A DNA stretch of 64,000 nt from Phycisphaerales bacterium (GTDB lineage: Bacteria; Planctomycetota; Phycisphaerae; Phycisphaerales; UBA1924): contig JANQQR010000002.1 in the NCBI GenBank assembly GCA_028289195.1, forward strand, positions 124,001 through 188,000, read 5' to 3'. Positions 45,999 through 55,200 of the stretch are shown one piece after another. The notes under the pieces were generated by a model that ran no database searches, was not told where the DNA came from, and saw only the letters and a program-made list of their open reading frames with translations. Numbering within the stretch: position 1 is the first letter of the stretch; the number at the start of each line of letters is the position of its first letter. Both the position numbers and the translations under genes were made by a program.

Positions 45999-46668
45999 CG
46001 TTCGGGTCCCCGGAAGGTCGAAGCAGGGTCGCCCCGGTGTGGTTCTGCACGGTGTCGAAATCGACGCCCGGGCTCAACTCGACAACGCGGAAGCCTTCCG
46101 GCGTGACCTCGATGACGGCGAGATTGGTGTACACCCGATCGACCACACCGCGTCCGGTCAGCGGGTACGAGCAGGATTCCACGAGCTTCGGCGCCCCGGT
46201 CTTGGTCGTGTGCTGCGTGATCACGTACACATGCTTCACGCCCGCGACCAGGTCCATCGCGCCGCCCACCGCCGGGATCGCATCCGGCTCGCCGGTCGAC
46301 CAGTTCGCCAGGTCACCGTGCTGGGCGACCTGGAGCGCACCGAGCACGCTCAGGTCGAGGTGCCCGCCTCGGATCATCGCGAAGCTGTCGGCGTGGTGAA
46401 AGTACGCGGCGCCCGGCATCGCGGTGACGTGGCGCTTTCCGGCATTGATCAGCTCAGGGTCACCCGCGCCGGCTTCCGGAGACGGACCCATGCCAAGGAG
46501 ACCGTTCTCGGTGTGATAGACGAACGTGCGGCCTTCGGGAACGAACCGGGCGATCAGTTCCGGGATCCCGATCCCGAGGTTCACGTACGAGCCGTTGGGG
46601 ATGTCCCGCGCGAGACGCTGGGCCATCTCTTCGCGTGTGCGACCGGCGATGGCTGTGTTCGTGCTCAC
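45991..46668 (-). CDS. 3-oxoacid CoA-transferase subunit B
   Basis: 225 residues, family I CoA-transferase beta subunit. The catalytic glutamate lies in HTENGLLGMGP. GTG 46668 overlaps the stop of subunit A (GTGA), and the 3' end overlaps the aminotransferase gene by 8 bp. With subunit A it moves CoA from a donor such as succinyl-CoA to a 3-oxo acid. In the operon context the acceptor would be the transamination product. Confidence 0.92.
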   Translation of the reverse strand: MSTNTAIAGRTREEMAQRLARDIPNGSYVNLGIGIPELIARFVPEGRTFVYHTENGLLGMGPSPEAGAGDPELINAGKRHVTAMPGAAYFHHADSFAMIRGGHLDLSVLGALQVAQHGDLANWSTGEPDAIPAVGGAMDLVAGVKHVYVITQHTTKTGAPKLVESCSYPLTGRGVVDRVYTNLAVIEVTPEGFRVVELSPGVDFDTVQNHTGATLLRPSGDPNDE

Positions 46669-47375
46669 GGGTAGCTCACCCCCGCGGCGACAAGCTCCGA
46701 CTCGTGCACCGGCGTCGCGATTTCCACGACACGCTCCACGAAGATCCCCGGGGTTACGACGGATTCGGGATCGAGCCCGCCGGGATCGACGACCCGCTCC
46801 GCCTGCACGATCGCGACCCTCGCCGCCATCGCCATCGGCGGCCCGAAGTTTCGGGCGGTCTTGTTGTAGATCACGTTCCCGTGGGCGTCCGCGACGCGCC
46901 CCTTGATGAGCGCGAAGTCCGCGGTCAGGCCGTGTTCGAGCAAATACTCCCGCCCGTCGAACTCCCTGGACTCCTTGCCCTCGGCCAGCGGTGTGCCGAC
47001 AGCGGTGGGGGTGTAGAACGCCGGCACCCCCGCGCCGCCGGCGCGGATGCGCTCGGCGAGCGTGCCCTGGGGGACGAGCTCCAGCTCGGTGAACCCCTCT
47101 CGATATAGCTCCGGGAACACGGTCGAGTTGGCCGTCCTCGGGAACGAGCACACGACCTTGGTGACGCGGCGCGCCTTGAGCAGCGCCGCGAGGCCGACCT
47201 CGCCGCTCCCGGTGTTGTTGCTGATCACGGTCAGACCGCTCGCGCCCTGATCGATCAGCGCGTGGATCAACTCGACGGGGCTGCCCGCCTCGCCGAATCC
47301 TCCGATCATGATCGTCGCGCCGTCGAAGACGTCCGCGACCGCGTCGGCGGCGCTGGACACCCGCTTATCGATCAT
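46665..47375 (-). CDS. 3-oxoacid CoA-transferase subunit A
   Basis: 236 residues, family I alpha subunit. The glycine-rich GGFGEAGSP (usually GGFGLCGIP) binds CoA, and NNTGSGEVGLAALL follows. ATG 47375 overlaps the kamA-like stop (ATGA). The two substitutions in the glycine loop are unusual and may reflect a different acyl substrate. Confidence 0.92.
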   Translation of the reverse strand: MIDKRVSSAADAVADVFDGATIMIGGFGEAGSPVELIHALIDQGASGLTVISNNTGSGEVGLAALLKARRVTKVVCSFPRTANSTVFPELYREGFTELELVPQGTLAERIRAGGAGVPAFYTPTAVGTPLAEGKESREFDGREYLLEHGLTADFALIKGRVADAHGNVIYNKTARNFGPPMAMAARVAIVQAERVVDPGGLDPESVVTPGIFVERVVEIATPVHESELVAAGVSYP

Positions 47376-48835
47376 CCGCACGAGCTCCGGGGAAGCGAGC
47401 TGACCAGGTTCGCGGGGGGGGCCTCCGACTTGGACACGCGCGTGTAGTCGAAGAGCCCGGCTTCGTCGAACAGGACGCGGTCCTCGTAGTCGTCGAACCA
47501 GAGAGCATCGGGGTTCCGGCCGACGATGCAGACCTTGCCGCGGTCCGGCGCCGACCCGGCGTTGCGGAGCAGCTTGAAGATCACGACGCCGTTCTCGCTG
47601 CCGGCCAGGCCGGGGATCGGTTCGCTGGTGACGGCGTTGACCTCGGTCTTGCCCTTGTAGTGGGTGATCGACAGGCGCGCGTGGTTCTCGATACCCGACA
47701 GACCCTTCTGCGATTCGTTCAGAATGCCCCAAGCCGACTCGATCGGGATGTTGAACGCCTTGTACGCGACGATGTCGCGCCCGCAGAAGAAGTAGTGGTT
47801 CTCTCCGCCCGCGCGCTTGAACTCGCGCTGGAGGATCCGCAGCGCGGCGGGATCGTCGTTGATCCCTTTGATGATCGGGGCCTGATTCTCGACTGTAAGC
47901 CAGCCGCGACCGGCGAGACCGCGCATCGCCTCTCCGGTGGCCGGGATCCACTGCAGGAGCCCCTTATCGTCGCGGATGTATTCGCCGTCGGCAGTCTTGG
48001 CGAGGATCTCGTCTGGGTGCTCGAAGTGCACCATCATGTGCAAGCCGACCTGGGGATACGTCTCGTGGAACCGGTCGAGCATTTCGAGGAATGTGCGATC
48101 GAAACGCTGGGGGTAGAACGCCATCTCCTTCGTGCCGATGCGGATCGACTCGACGCCCGCTTCGGCGAGGGCGGCCAGCCACGCGGCGATCTTCCCGTTG
48201 TTGAGCACCATCGGGTCGCCACCGGAGAGCAGGATCTCGCGGAGCTTCTCACGCCCGGTCTCGGGGTGGACCCCGCCGTTCCTGGCGACGATCTCGTTGT
48301 GCTCACGGATATACGCCGTGATCTCGGGGATCTTGGCGAGTCCCTTCTTCTTCACCGTGCCGTCCTGCCGAGCGATCTCCTTGCGCGCGATCAGTTCTTC
48401 GCGGTAGCAGAACCGGCAATGCGCAGAGCACGTCGAGACGACGTACATCAGGCCCATCTCGTACTTGTGCAGCAGGCCCTCGACGGGGCTGTAGTCCATC
48501 TGGTTGCCGGGGTCTTCGGAGCCCGCCAGGTCGTTCGTCTCGTCGGGGCTGGCCTTGACGATTCGCTGGATCGACGGGCTCGTTCTGGCGAGTTCGTAGT
48601 AATGGCGCGTGATCTTGACCGGCATGCGCGACTCGACATCGCGGTCCGTGCCCTTGAGCACCTTGAGGCTCACGACCTCGTCGTTGCTGTAGAAGCTCAT
48701 CATGTCCTCGGGCGCCTTCTCGTTGAAGAAGGGCGAGAGGCCGTTGATGATCTCCCGCTCGTACCGGGTCTCCTCAACACTCTCGAGGAACGCTTTCTCG
48801 CGATCGGTCGGGACGTACTCCTGCGACTGGATCAT
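47372..48835 (-). CDS. KamA-family radical SAM 2,3-aminomutase-like protein
   Basis: 487 residues. The radical SAM cluster C136-SAH-C140-RF-C143 is intact, and LSGGDPMV, IRIGTKEMAFYPQRF and MVHFEHPDE follow the lysine 2,3-aminomutase barrel. The C-terminal PGGGGK motif that carries the PLP lysine in lysine 2,3-aminomutase is not found; HYKGKTEV is the nearest lysine-containing candidate. It heads a four-gene operon with CoA-transferase and aminotransferase. Likely a 2,3-aminomutase making a beta-amino acid; substrate (lysine, glutamate or another) unresolved. ATG 48835. Confidence 0.82.
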   Translation of the reverse strand: MIQSQEYVPTDREKAFLESVEETRYEREIINGLSPFFNEKAPEDMMSFYSNDEVVSLKVLKGTDRDVESRMPVKITRHYYELARTSPSIQRIVKASPDETNDLAGSEDPGNQMDYSPVEGLLHKYEMGLMYVVSTCSAHCRFCYREELIARKEIARQDGTVKKKGLAKIPEITAYIREHNEIVARNGGVHPETGREKLREILLSGGDPMVLNNGKIAAWLAALAEAGVESIRIGTKEMAFYPQRFDRTFLEMLDRFHETYPQVGLHMMVHFEHPDEILAKTADGEYIRDDKGLLQWIPATGEAMRGLAGRGWLTVENQAPIIKGINDDPAALRILQREFKRAGGENHYFFCGRDIVAYKAFNIPIESAWGILNESQKGLSGIENHARLSITHYKGKTEVNAVTSEPIPGLAGSENGVVIFKLLRNAGSAPDRGKVCIVGRNPDALWFDDYEDRVLFDEAGLFDYTRVSKSEAPPANLVSSLPRSSCG

Positions 48836-48887
48836 GGGCCGGTCTCCGCAAAAGAATCGGGCTGGGTGCTGGCACGCGCTGTAACCA

Positions 48888-48915
48888 AGTGTACAATCGA
48901 TTGGGTCGTTTGCAA
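48888..48915 (-). promoter_or_regulatory. kamA-like operon promoter, overlapping the divergent RpiR promoter
   Basis: Minus strand: TTGCAA (48910-48915), 16-bp spacer, TACACT (48888-48893), then TGGTTACA. The plus strand offers TACAAT (48892-48897) with CTGGCA (48869-48874) for the regulator gene. TGTA-N8-TACA at 48880-48895 and CAATCGATTG (48894-48903) are palindromic operator candidates. Confidence 0.55.
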
Positions 48916-48919
48916 CAAA

Positions 48920-49774
48920 ATGCTCATCGAGACCACTCCATTGTCCATCCAGGAGCTCATCGCGAACGTCGGGGAGCGTCTGACGCCCACGGAGCGCCGG
49001 ATCGCGGAGGCGGTCCTGGATGATCCGACGCTCCTTGCCTTCGGCACCGTGTCGGATCTGGCTTCAACCGTGGACACGAGCCGGCCGTCGATCGTCCGGT
49101 TCGCGACCAAGCTGGGGTTCGATGGTTACACCGACCTCCAGGCGTGGGTCCGCGACGGCGTCGCCCGTCAGCTGACCACCCCAGGGTCCCGCATCCGCCA
49201 GCCCCGAGAGGCCGATGCCAGCGTCGACAGCGAGATCGAGAGCGCCGTCCATGCGACGCTGGAGTTGCTCGATGCGGATCGACTTCGAGAATTGGCCGCG
49301 CCGCTTCTGGGTGCCCGGTGCATCTGGATCCTCTCGGGAGAGACTTCCCGAGCCGGCGCCCACGTGTTGCACAGCGGCCTGTCGATGGTGCGAGACAACG
49401 TGCACCTGGTCGACAACCACAACCTCGGGCGCGACCTGAGCGGCGCGACCGCCCATGACGCGGCGGTGGTCTTCGACTTCGTGCGCTATCGCAGGAGCGT
49501 CGTGCTCGGTGCCCGGCTGCTCGCGGGCAACGGGGTGCCCGTCGTGGCGATCACCGACGGCCCGCTCTCGCCGCTGGCCGCGCTGACCGAGCACTGGTGC
49601 GAGCTTCGGATCCCTGCGATCGGGCCTTTCGACAGCTCGCTCCCGGCCGTCGCTGCCGCCGAACTGCTCGTGCGGGAGCTGGTCGCGAGGATGGGCACGG
49701 AAGCCGCTCGGCGGATCGATCGTCTGGAGCACCTCTGGGACTCGACCGAGACGTTCATCGAATCAGACGAGTGA
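48920..49774 (+). CDS. MurR/RpiR-family transcriptional regulator
   Basis: 284 residues. The N-terminal HTH_6 domain (about 1-80) shows LTPTERRIAEAVLDDP and VDTSRPSIVRFATKLGFDGYTDLQ. A SIS domain follows (about 130-260). SIS domains normally sense phosphosugars, but RpiR proteins also control amino acid catabolism. It is divergent from the kamA-like operon with overlapping promoters, so it probably controls that operon. ATG 48920 lacks a visible ribosome binding site. Confidence 0.88.
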   Translation: MLIETTPLSIQELIANVGERLTPTERRIAEAVLDDPTLLAFGTVSDLASTVDTSRPSIVRFATKLGFDGYTDLQAWVRDGVARQLTTPGSRIRQPREADASVDSEIESAVHATLELLDADRLRELAAPLLGARCIWILSGETSRAGAHVLHSGLSMVRDNVHLVDNHNLGRDLSGATAHDAAVVFDFVRYRRSVVLGARLLAGNGVPVVAITDGPLSPLAALTEHWCELRIPAIGPFDSSLPAVAAAELLVRELVARMGTEAARRIDRLEHLWDSTETFIESDE

Positions 49775-49871
49775 GCAGACGCGGGCGCTCGGGAGCCGCC
49801 CTACATGGGTCCTGTTCTCGCGGGAGCCTGCTGGATAACCCTCTCCCGGACCCGCGTTCCGAGCCGGACGG

Positions 49872-49884
49872 GGGCCAAAGGCCC
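49872..49884 (+). terminator. Weak hairpin after the RpiR gene
   Basis: GGGCC and GGCCC pair around AAA; ATCCTTTCTATA follows. A short stem, so termination is only possible. The rest of 49775-50064 holds no gene. Confidence 0.3.
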
Positions 49885-50064
49885 ATCCTTTCTATACGCG
49901 TTCAGAGAGCGGGCTCGAGCCGCCAGTCCGGGTGGCTTATCGGCCCGGCTTCCGCTGATCCCGCGTTCGAGCGGTCGACCCGGAGATCGCCTGCGACGGA
50001 GCGCGGTCCCGTGTACCCTCTCCGCCCGTCAGTTTTCAGGAACAGTCCACCCCGGAGGTTGCCA

Positions 50065-50694
50065 ATGCGCTCGGCCATTTCGCTCCTGCTCGCACTCGCC
50101 GTTGCTTTCGTTCTCACCGGATGCAGCTCGACGCCGCCGCCCCCGTCGCAGACCTTCCTGTCGGACTACTCCAAGCTCGACCCGGTCAACGAGAAGATCA
50201 CCCGGTACATGTCTCCGGAGATCGAGAACTACAAGAGCTTCATCGTCGACCCGCCCGTGCTCCGGCCGCTGAAGGATCCTCCGATCCTCACGCCCGACGA
50301 ACGAGCCCAGATCGCCGACTACTGGCGCACCGCGGCGATCCAGGTGCTCGAGGAAAACGGCGCGACGACAACCACCCAGCCGGGAGTCGGCGTGGCGCGC
50401 ATCCGTCTTGCGGTGACAGATGTCCGCAAGGCCAAGTGGTACCTCAAGCTCCACCCGGCTTCGAAGCTGGCCGGTGCCGGCCTCGGCGCGGCAACCCTCG
50501 AGGCCGAGGTGATCGATTCGGTCACCGGCGAGCAGATCGTCGCCAGCGTCACCCGGGCGAAGGGCGACCAGTTCCAGTTCGACCAGTTCAATTCGATCAA
50601 TGATGTCCAGGACGTCATCGATATCTGGGCGGAAGACGCGACGGAGGCTCTGAACGAGATCCGAGCGGAGCGCATGAAAGCCGCCGGGCAGTAG
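50065..50694 (+). CDS. DUF3313-like lipoprotein
   Basis: 209 residues with a lipoprotein signal peptide (lipobox LTGC, Cys20). The remainder matches the pattern of DUF3313 lipoproteins: an early FLSDYSKL, an internal conserved VRVAxTDVRKAKWY-like strand region, and a C-terminal WAEDATEALNEI helix. Function unknown. GGAGG precedes ATG 50065. It is convergent with the first patatin lipoprotein (6-bp gap); both are probably at the outer or inner membrane surface. Confidence 0.75.
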   Translation: MRSAISLLLALAVAFVLTGCSSTPPPPSQTFLSDYSKLDPVNEKITRYMSPEIENYKSFIVDPPVLRPLKDPPILTPDERAQIADYWRTAAIQVLEENGATTTTQPGVGVARIRLAVTDVRKAKWYLKLHPASKLAGAGLGAATLEAEVIDSVTGEQIVASVTRAKGDQFQFDQFNSINDVQDVIDIWAEDATEALNEIRAERMKAAGQ

Positions 50695-50700
50695 GTCGGG

Positions 50701-51906
50701 TTAGTCGGCGGGCTCCGTTTCGTCCTCGACGTAGTTGGGCGGCAGCGGCAGCCATGCGCGCCCATCGAGCATCCGGCGTTTGCCGTACTCGTACAGGGCG
50801 ATCATGTATTCCGGGTCGAATTCCTCGCTCGACTCGGCATCGAAGTCTTCCCCGATGATGGCCACGTTGAAGCCGAATCCGTCCCTGCGCGCGACCAGAT
50901 AGAGCTGATAGAGGTTCCCGATCCCCTGCATGCGGATGACCGACGACACCGAGCGACCGACGATCGAGAACAGCTTGGGTTCCACGACCTCCGGCCGGGA
51001 TTTCCGGCGTGAATTGCGGATGACGTACAGCTGCGCGTCCTCGGTCGAGAGGCCGACGCCGCGGTACAGTCCGTCGAGATCGAGGACGCCGGGGTACGCG
51101 AAAACCTGAACGGTTGCACCGCCATCGACGTGCATCTCGTCGTAGATCTCGCCGTCGATTTCAACGTCGATGTAGGTCGGCGGGAACACGCCGGGGATCG
51201 AGCACGACGCGAGCATGATGTCCTTGATCAGCTGCAGCGAGCCGGGGTGCCCGCTGGCGGCGATGAGCCCGATGTTCCAGTACACGATCGACATCAGGTC
51301 GAGATTCGTGGTGCCCATGAAGAGGCGCCTGCCGCGCCTGTGTTCGGCCGCGATTTCATCGACCATCTCCTGCGTGAAGTTCTCGTCGATGATCTTCCGC
51401 AGGCCCTTCGTTGAGCTGAAGGCATCGCTCATGATCGCCCCGAGGAATCCGCGCGACTTGATCAGGTCCCGCGTGCGTAGCGTCGTGTAGTACGTCTTGA
51501 TCTCGTCGTCGTACTCCGAGCCCAGGAACGCGAACGGGGCGATGAGCGAGCCGGTGCTGATGCCCGAGACGTACGTGAACTCGGGCCGGTCGCCCCGCTC
51601 GGTCCACCCGGCGAGCAAGCCCACCGCGAACGCGCCGTCAGCGCCCCCGCCCGAGATAGCGAGGATGTTGATCGGCTCGTCGATCAGGCCGGACGCCGTC
51701 ATCTGGTCGCGGAGGACGCGGCGGAGCCTGCCGACATGTTCCGAGCTGCCGAGTTCTCGTGTGCCGACGAACCGGGCCTCGGGGATCCCGGGGACGACCG
51801 CGTCGTACGCCCGGTCGATCGGGACCGGGTTTCGCTCATAGGTCGGGCCGCAGGCGCCGAGGGTGAGCGCAACAAAGCAGAGCGCGAGGGGGATCTGGCG
51901 GGTCAC
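50701..51906 (-). CDS. Patatin-like phospholipase lipoprotein (copy 1)
   Basis: 401 residues. Lipobox LGAC at 17-19 region (Cys19), glycine-rich oxyanion loop ISGGGADGAF at 84-93, nucleophile Ser117 in GISTG, and a catalytic DGG in MHVDGGATV. The start is GTG 51906 with GGAGGA upstream. Patatins hydrolyse acyl lipids with a Ser-Asp dyad. A paralogue of the same architecture lies at 55.7-57.0 kb on the other side of the phosphorylase gene. Substrate unknown. Confidence 0.88.
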   Translation of the reverse strand: MTRQIPLALCFVALTLGACGPTYERNPVPIDRAYDAVVPGIPEARFVGTRELGSSEHVGRLRRVLRDQMTASGLIDEPINILAISGGGADGAFAVGLLAGWTERGDRPEFTYVSGISTGSLIAPFAFLGSEYDDEIKTYYTTLRTRDLIKSRGFLGAIMSDAFSSTKGLRKIIDENFTQEMVDEIAAEHRRGRRLFMGTTNLDLMSIVYWNIGLIAASGHPGSLQLIKDIMLASCSIPGVFPPTYIDVEIDGEIYDEMHVDGGATVQVFAYPGVLDLDGLYRGVGLSTEDAQLYVIRNSRRKSRPEVVEPKLFSIVGRSVSSVIRMQGIGNLYQLYLVARRDGFGFNVAIIGEDFDAESSEEFDPEYMIALYEYGKRRMLDGRAWLPLPPNYVEDETEPAD

Positions 51907-52220
51907 GATGCTGTCCTCCGATGCCGGGTCGGCATCGCTCCACGGGCATGGCGGCAATCGGCCATCACGCCCACAGCCAATCTATCCGCAATCTTGGGGA
52001 GCCACGTCGGATCGCCCAATCGGAGGCGGCGATCCGTTTGAGGGCCTGGGCACGGTCGCCGCCGGAGGGCCGCACCGATGGCAGGAAGATCGCGGCACGC
52101 GCGGGCCGCCAGGCCGGCTCCGCGCCCGTGGTCGATCGACTGGTATGCCGCGAGTTACACGGATTGGTGGAGGGTGTTACATGATCGACCGGCAGTCGCG
52201 GGGCGTATCATGACCGCCCT
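51907..52220. other. Divergent intergenic region with two GTTACA half-sites
   Basis: GTTACA occurs at 52154-52159 and 52176-52181, 22 bp apart, just upstream of the phosphorylase start. The same hexamer is a half of the LacI operator TGTAACTGTTACA. No strong promoter consensus or hairpin is seen in the rest of the 314 bp. Confidence 0.35.
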
Positions 52221-55200
52221 ATGTCCAGCGAACTCACATCCACCGCCCCGACGCGCTCCCCGGCCGGCCGGTTCGTCACCCGGAACGGACGCCGGCTCTA
52301 CGAGATCACTCACGTCGACGAGATGCCCCCGTTCCTGATGACGGTGGTGAGCGACTCGGATCTCTGGGCGTATCTGTCTTCTTCCGGGGCGCTCACAGCG
52401 GGGCGGGTCGAACCGGAGCGGTGCCTGTTCCCGTACGAGACCGATGACCGGCTGCATCGGGCCGGCGGTCTCTCCGGTCCGGTCACGATCATCCGCCTGC
52501 CGGATGGGACGACGTGGCGACCGCTGGATCCGCGTCCGCTCGCGGCGTCGAGGGTGCGTCGCCTGCTGCGCACGCCGGTCGGAGACTCTGTCGTTCTCGA
52601 GGAGACCGATGAGACCAGCGGCATCACGTTCCGGTCCGAATGGAGCCTGTCGGATGTTCACGGTGTCATCCGTCGCTGCGAGATCGAACTCGCCGACGGC
52701 CGGGAAGCCGCGGACATCGAGTTGCTCGACGGCCTCGTGAACCTGATGCCCGCCAACGTGCCGGCCGCTGTTCAATTGGGGTCGAGCACGCTTGTCGACG
52801 CATACAAGCGAGCCGAACTCGATGCGGATCTGACGCTCGCCGTGTACGCGCTCGAGGCGGCGATCTCGGACCAACCCGAGGCACAGGAATCGCTGCGTGC
52901 CAACGTCGTGTGGCGTGCCGGCCTCGACGGCGCGACGGTGACTCTGAACGACGACGCGTTGAGTGAATTCGAGCGCGGGCACCCTGTGTCGCCCGAGCAT
53001 CTCACCACCGGCCGGCGGGGCGCCTATCTCTGCCACGCCCGCCTCGTGCTCGAGCCAGGCCAGATCGAGCGATGGGCGATCGCGGGCGATGTGCACCTCG
53101 GGCACGCGGCGGTCGTCCGCCGGCGGCGATGGCTCGGCTCCGGCGTCGATCGCCTCGAAGCGATAGAGCAGTCGCTCCGCGACGGGGCCGAGCGGCTCGC
53201 GGGCCTCCTCGATGATGCGGACGGTTCGCAGCTCAGCGCGGACGAAGCGGCGTGCGCCGCCCACCGATCGAACGTGTTGTTCAATGCGATGCGGGGCGGC
53301 GTGCCACCGGTCGAGCGATCCGTTGACGTCGCCGACTTCCGCCGATTCGTCCGGTCGCGCCACATGGAGATCGCCGATCGACACGACGGGTTCGTGTCGG
53401 GATTGGGCGATCAGTTGTCCCTCGGGGACCTTGTGGATGTCACCGCGACCACCGGCGATGAGCAGCTCGTGCGACTCGCGCTCGAGTACCTGCCTCTGAC
53501 GTTCGGGCGCCGCCACGGTGACCCGAGCCGGCCGTGGAACAGGTTCCGGATCCCCGCGCGCCGACCCGATGGCTCGCGCTCTCTCGGCTACGAGGGCAAT
53601 TGGCGCGACATCTTCCAGAACTGGGAGGCGGTCTGCCGCAGCTACCCGGAGATGCTGCCGGGGGTGATCGCAAAATTCGTGAACGCCTCGACGGTGGACG
53701 GCCACAACCCCTATCGAATCAGCGAATCGGGCATCGACTGGGAGGTCCCGGATCCCGAGGACCCATGGTCGAACATCGGGTACTGGGGCGACCACCAGGT
53801 GGTGTACCTCTTGCGCCTGCTCGAGCAGTTGCAGGACACCGATCCGGGGTCGCTCGGAGGCATGCTCGAGCGACCCATGTTCTCGTACGCCGATGTGCCC
53901 TACACCATCCGGTCCTTCGACGCGCTGCTGCGGGACCCGAGAGATTCGATCTTTTTCGACGCAGAGCAGAACGAGCGGATCAGCGAGAGGGCCAGGAGGG
54001 TGGGCGCGGACGGGCGGCTCGTCCTTCAGGATTCCGACGAACCGACTCTCGTGACGCTCCTCGAGAAGCTCCTCGTGCCGGTGCTCGCGAAGGTCTCCAA
54101 CATGGTGCCAGGAGGCGGCATCTGGATGAACACCCAGCGTCCCGAGTGGAACGACGCGAACAACGCGCTCGCGGGCTACGGGCTGTCGATGGTCACGCTC
54201 TATCAGCTGCGGCGGTTCGCGGACTTCGGGGCCCAACTGCTCAACGGCCGCGACTCGGGTGAGACCCCGATGTCCGACGCGATCGGCAAATGGTGCGACC
54301 GTGTGCTCGAAGCGCTCCACGGGTGGCTCGATGCACCGAAGGGTTCCCGCGAGGTCGACGACTCGCGGCGATGGACGATCCTCGAAGAACTCGGACGCGC
54401 GGCGAGCCGCGCGCGCGAGCGCATCGGTGAGCGGGGTCTGGGCCAAGCGGGGCCGTACCCGGTCGCGTCCGTGAAGGAGCTGTTCCGATTGGTCCGCGAG
54501 GCGTGCGAGTTGTCCATTCGGGAGGCGCGGCGGTCCGACGGTCTCTACGAGTCCTACAACGTGCTCCATCTGGACGAGGCCCGCGAGCGAGCATCGGTCG
54601 AGCGTCTCCATCCGATGCTCGAGGGGCAGGTGGCCGTGCTCTCAGCCGGGGTGCTGGACACGGACGAGGTTCTCGGAGTCCTCGATTCGCTGTTTCGCAG
54701 CGAGCTCTACCGAGAGGATCAGCGGACGTTCATGCTGTATCCCAGAGTGGATCGGCCTCCGTTCCTGGATCGCAACGCGATCCCGGACGACGCGATCGGG
54801 CTGAGCCCGCTGCTCCAGAAGATCCTGCACGAGAACCGCTCGCCGATCGCGAGCCGCGATGAGGACGGTGTCGCGCGATTCGATCAGACGCTGGAGACGC
54901 GCCGGGCCCTGGAGTCCGCGCTCGAAGCGCTCCGGGGTCAGCCAGGCTGGGCCGATCTTGTCGAGCGTGACGCGGGCGGCGTGCTCGCGGCGTACGAAGA
55001 GACATTCCATCACGCCAGGTTCACCGGGCGATCGGGCACCATGCACAAGTACGAGGGGATCGGCTCCGTGTATTGGCACATGGTTTCGAAGCTCCTTCTG
55101 GCGGCGCAGGAGTGCGTGTACGAGGCGATCGATCGGAGCGACTCCGCCGATCGGATCGGGCGCTTGTCCGCGGCGTACCGGCGCGTGCGCCAGGGGCTCG

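Noticed and set aside
44592..46106. 504-residue plus-strand frame opposite the aminotransferase
   Set aside because: Overlaps well-supported genes entirely and shows antisense composition.
52155..54611. 818-residue open frame on the minus strand opposite the phosphorylase
   Set aside because: Low-complexity, arginine- and aspartate-rich translation; the plus-strand frame has clear enzyme motifs. A shadow produced by high GC.
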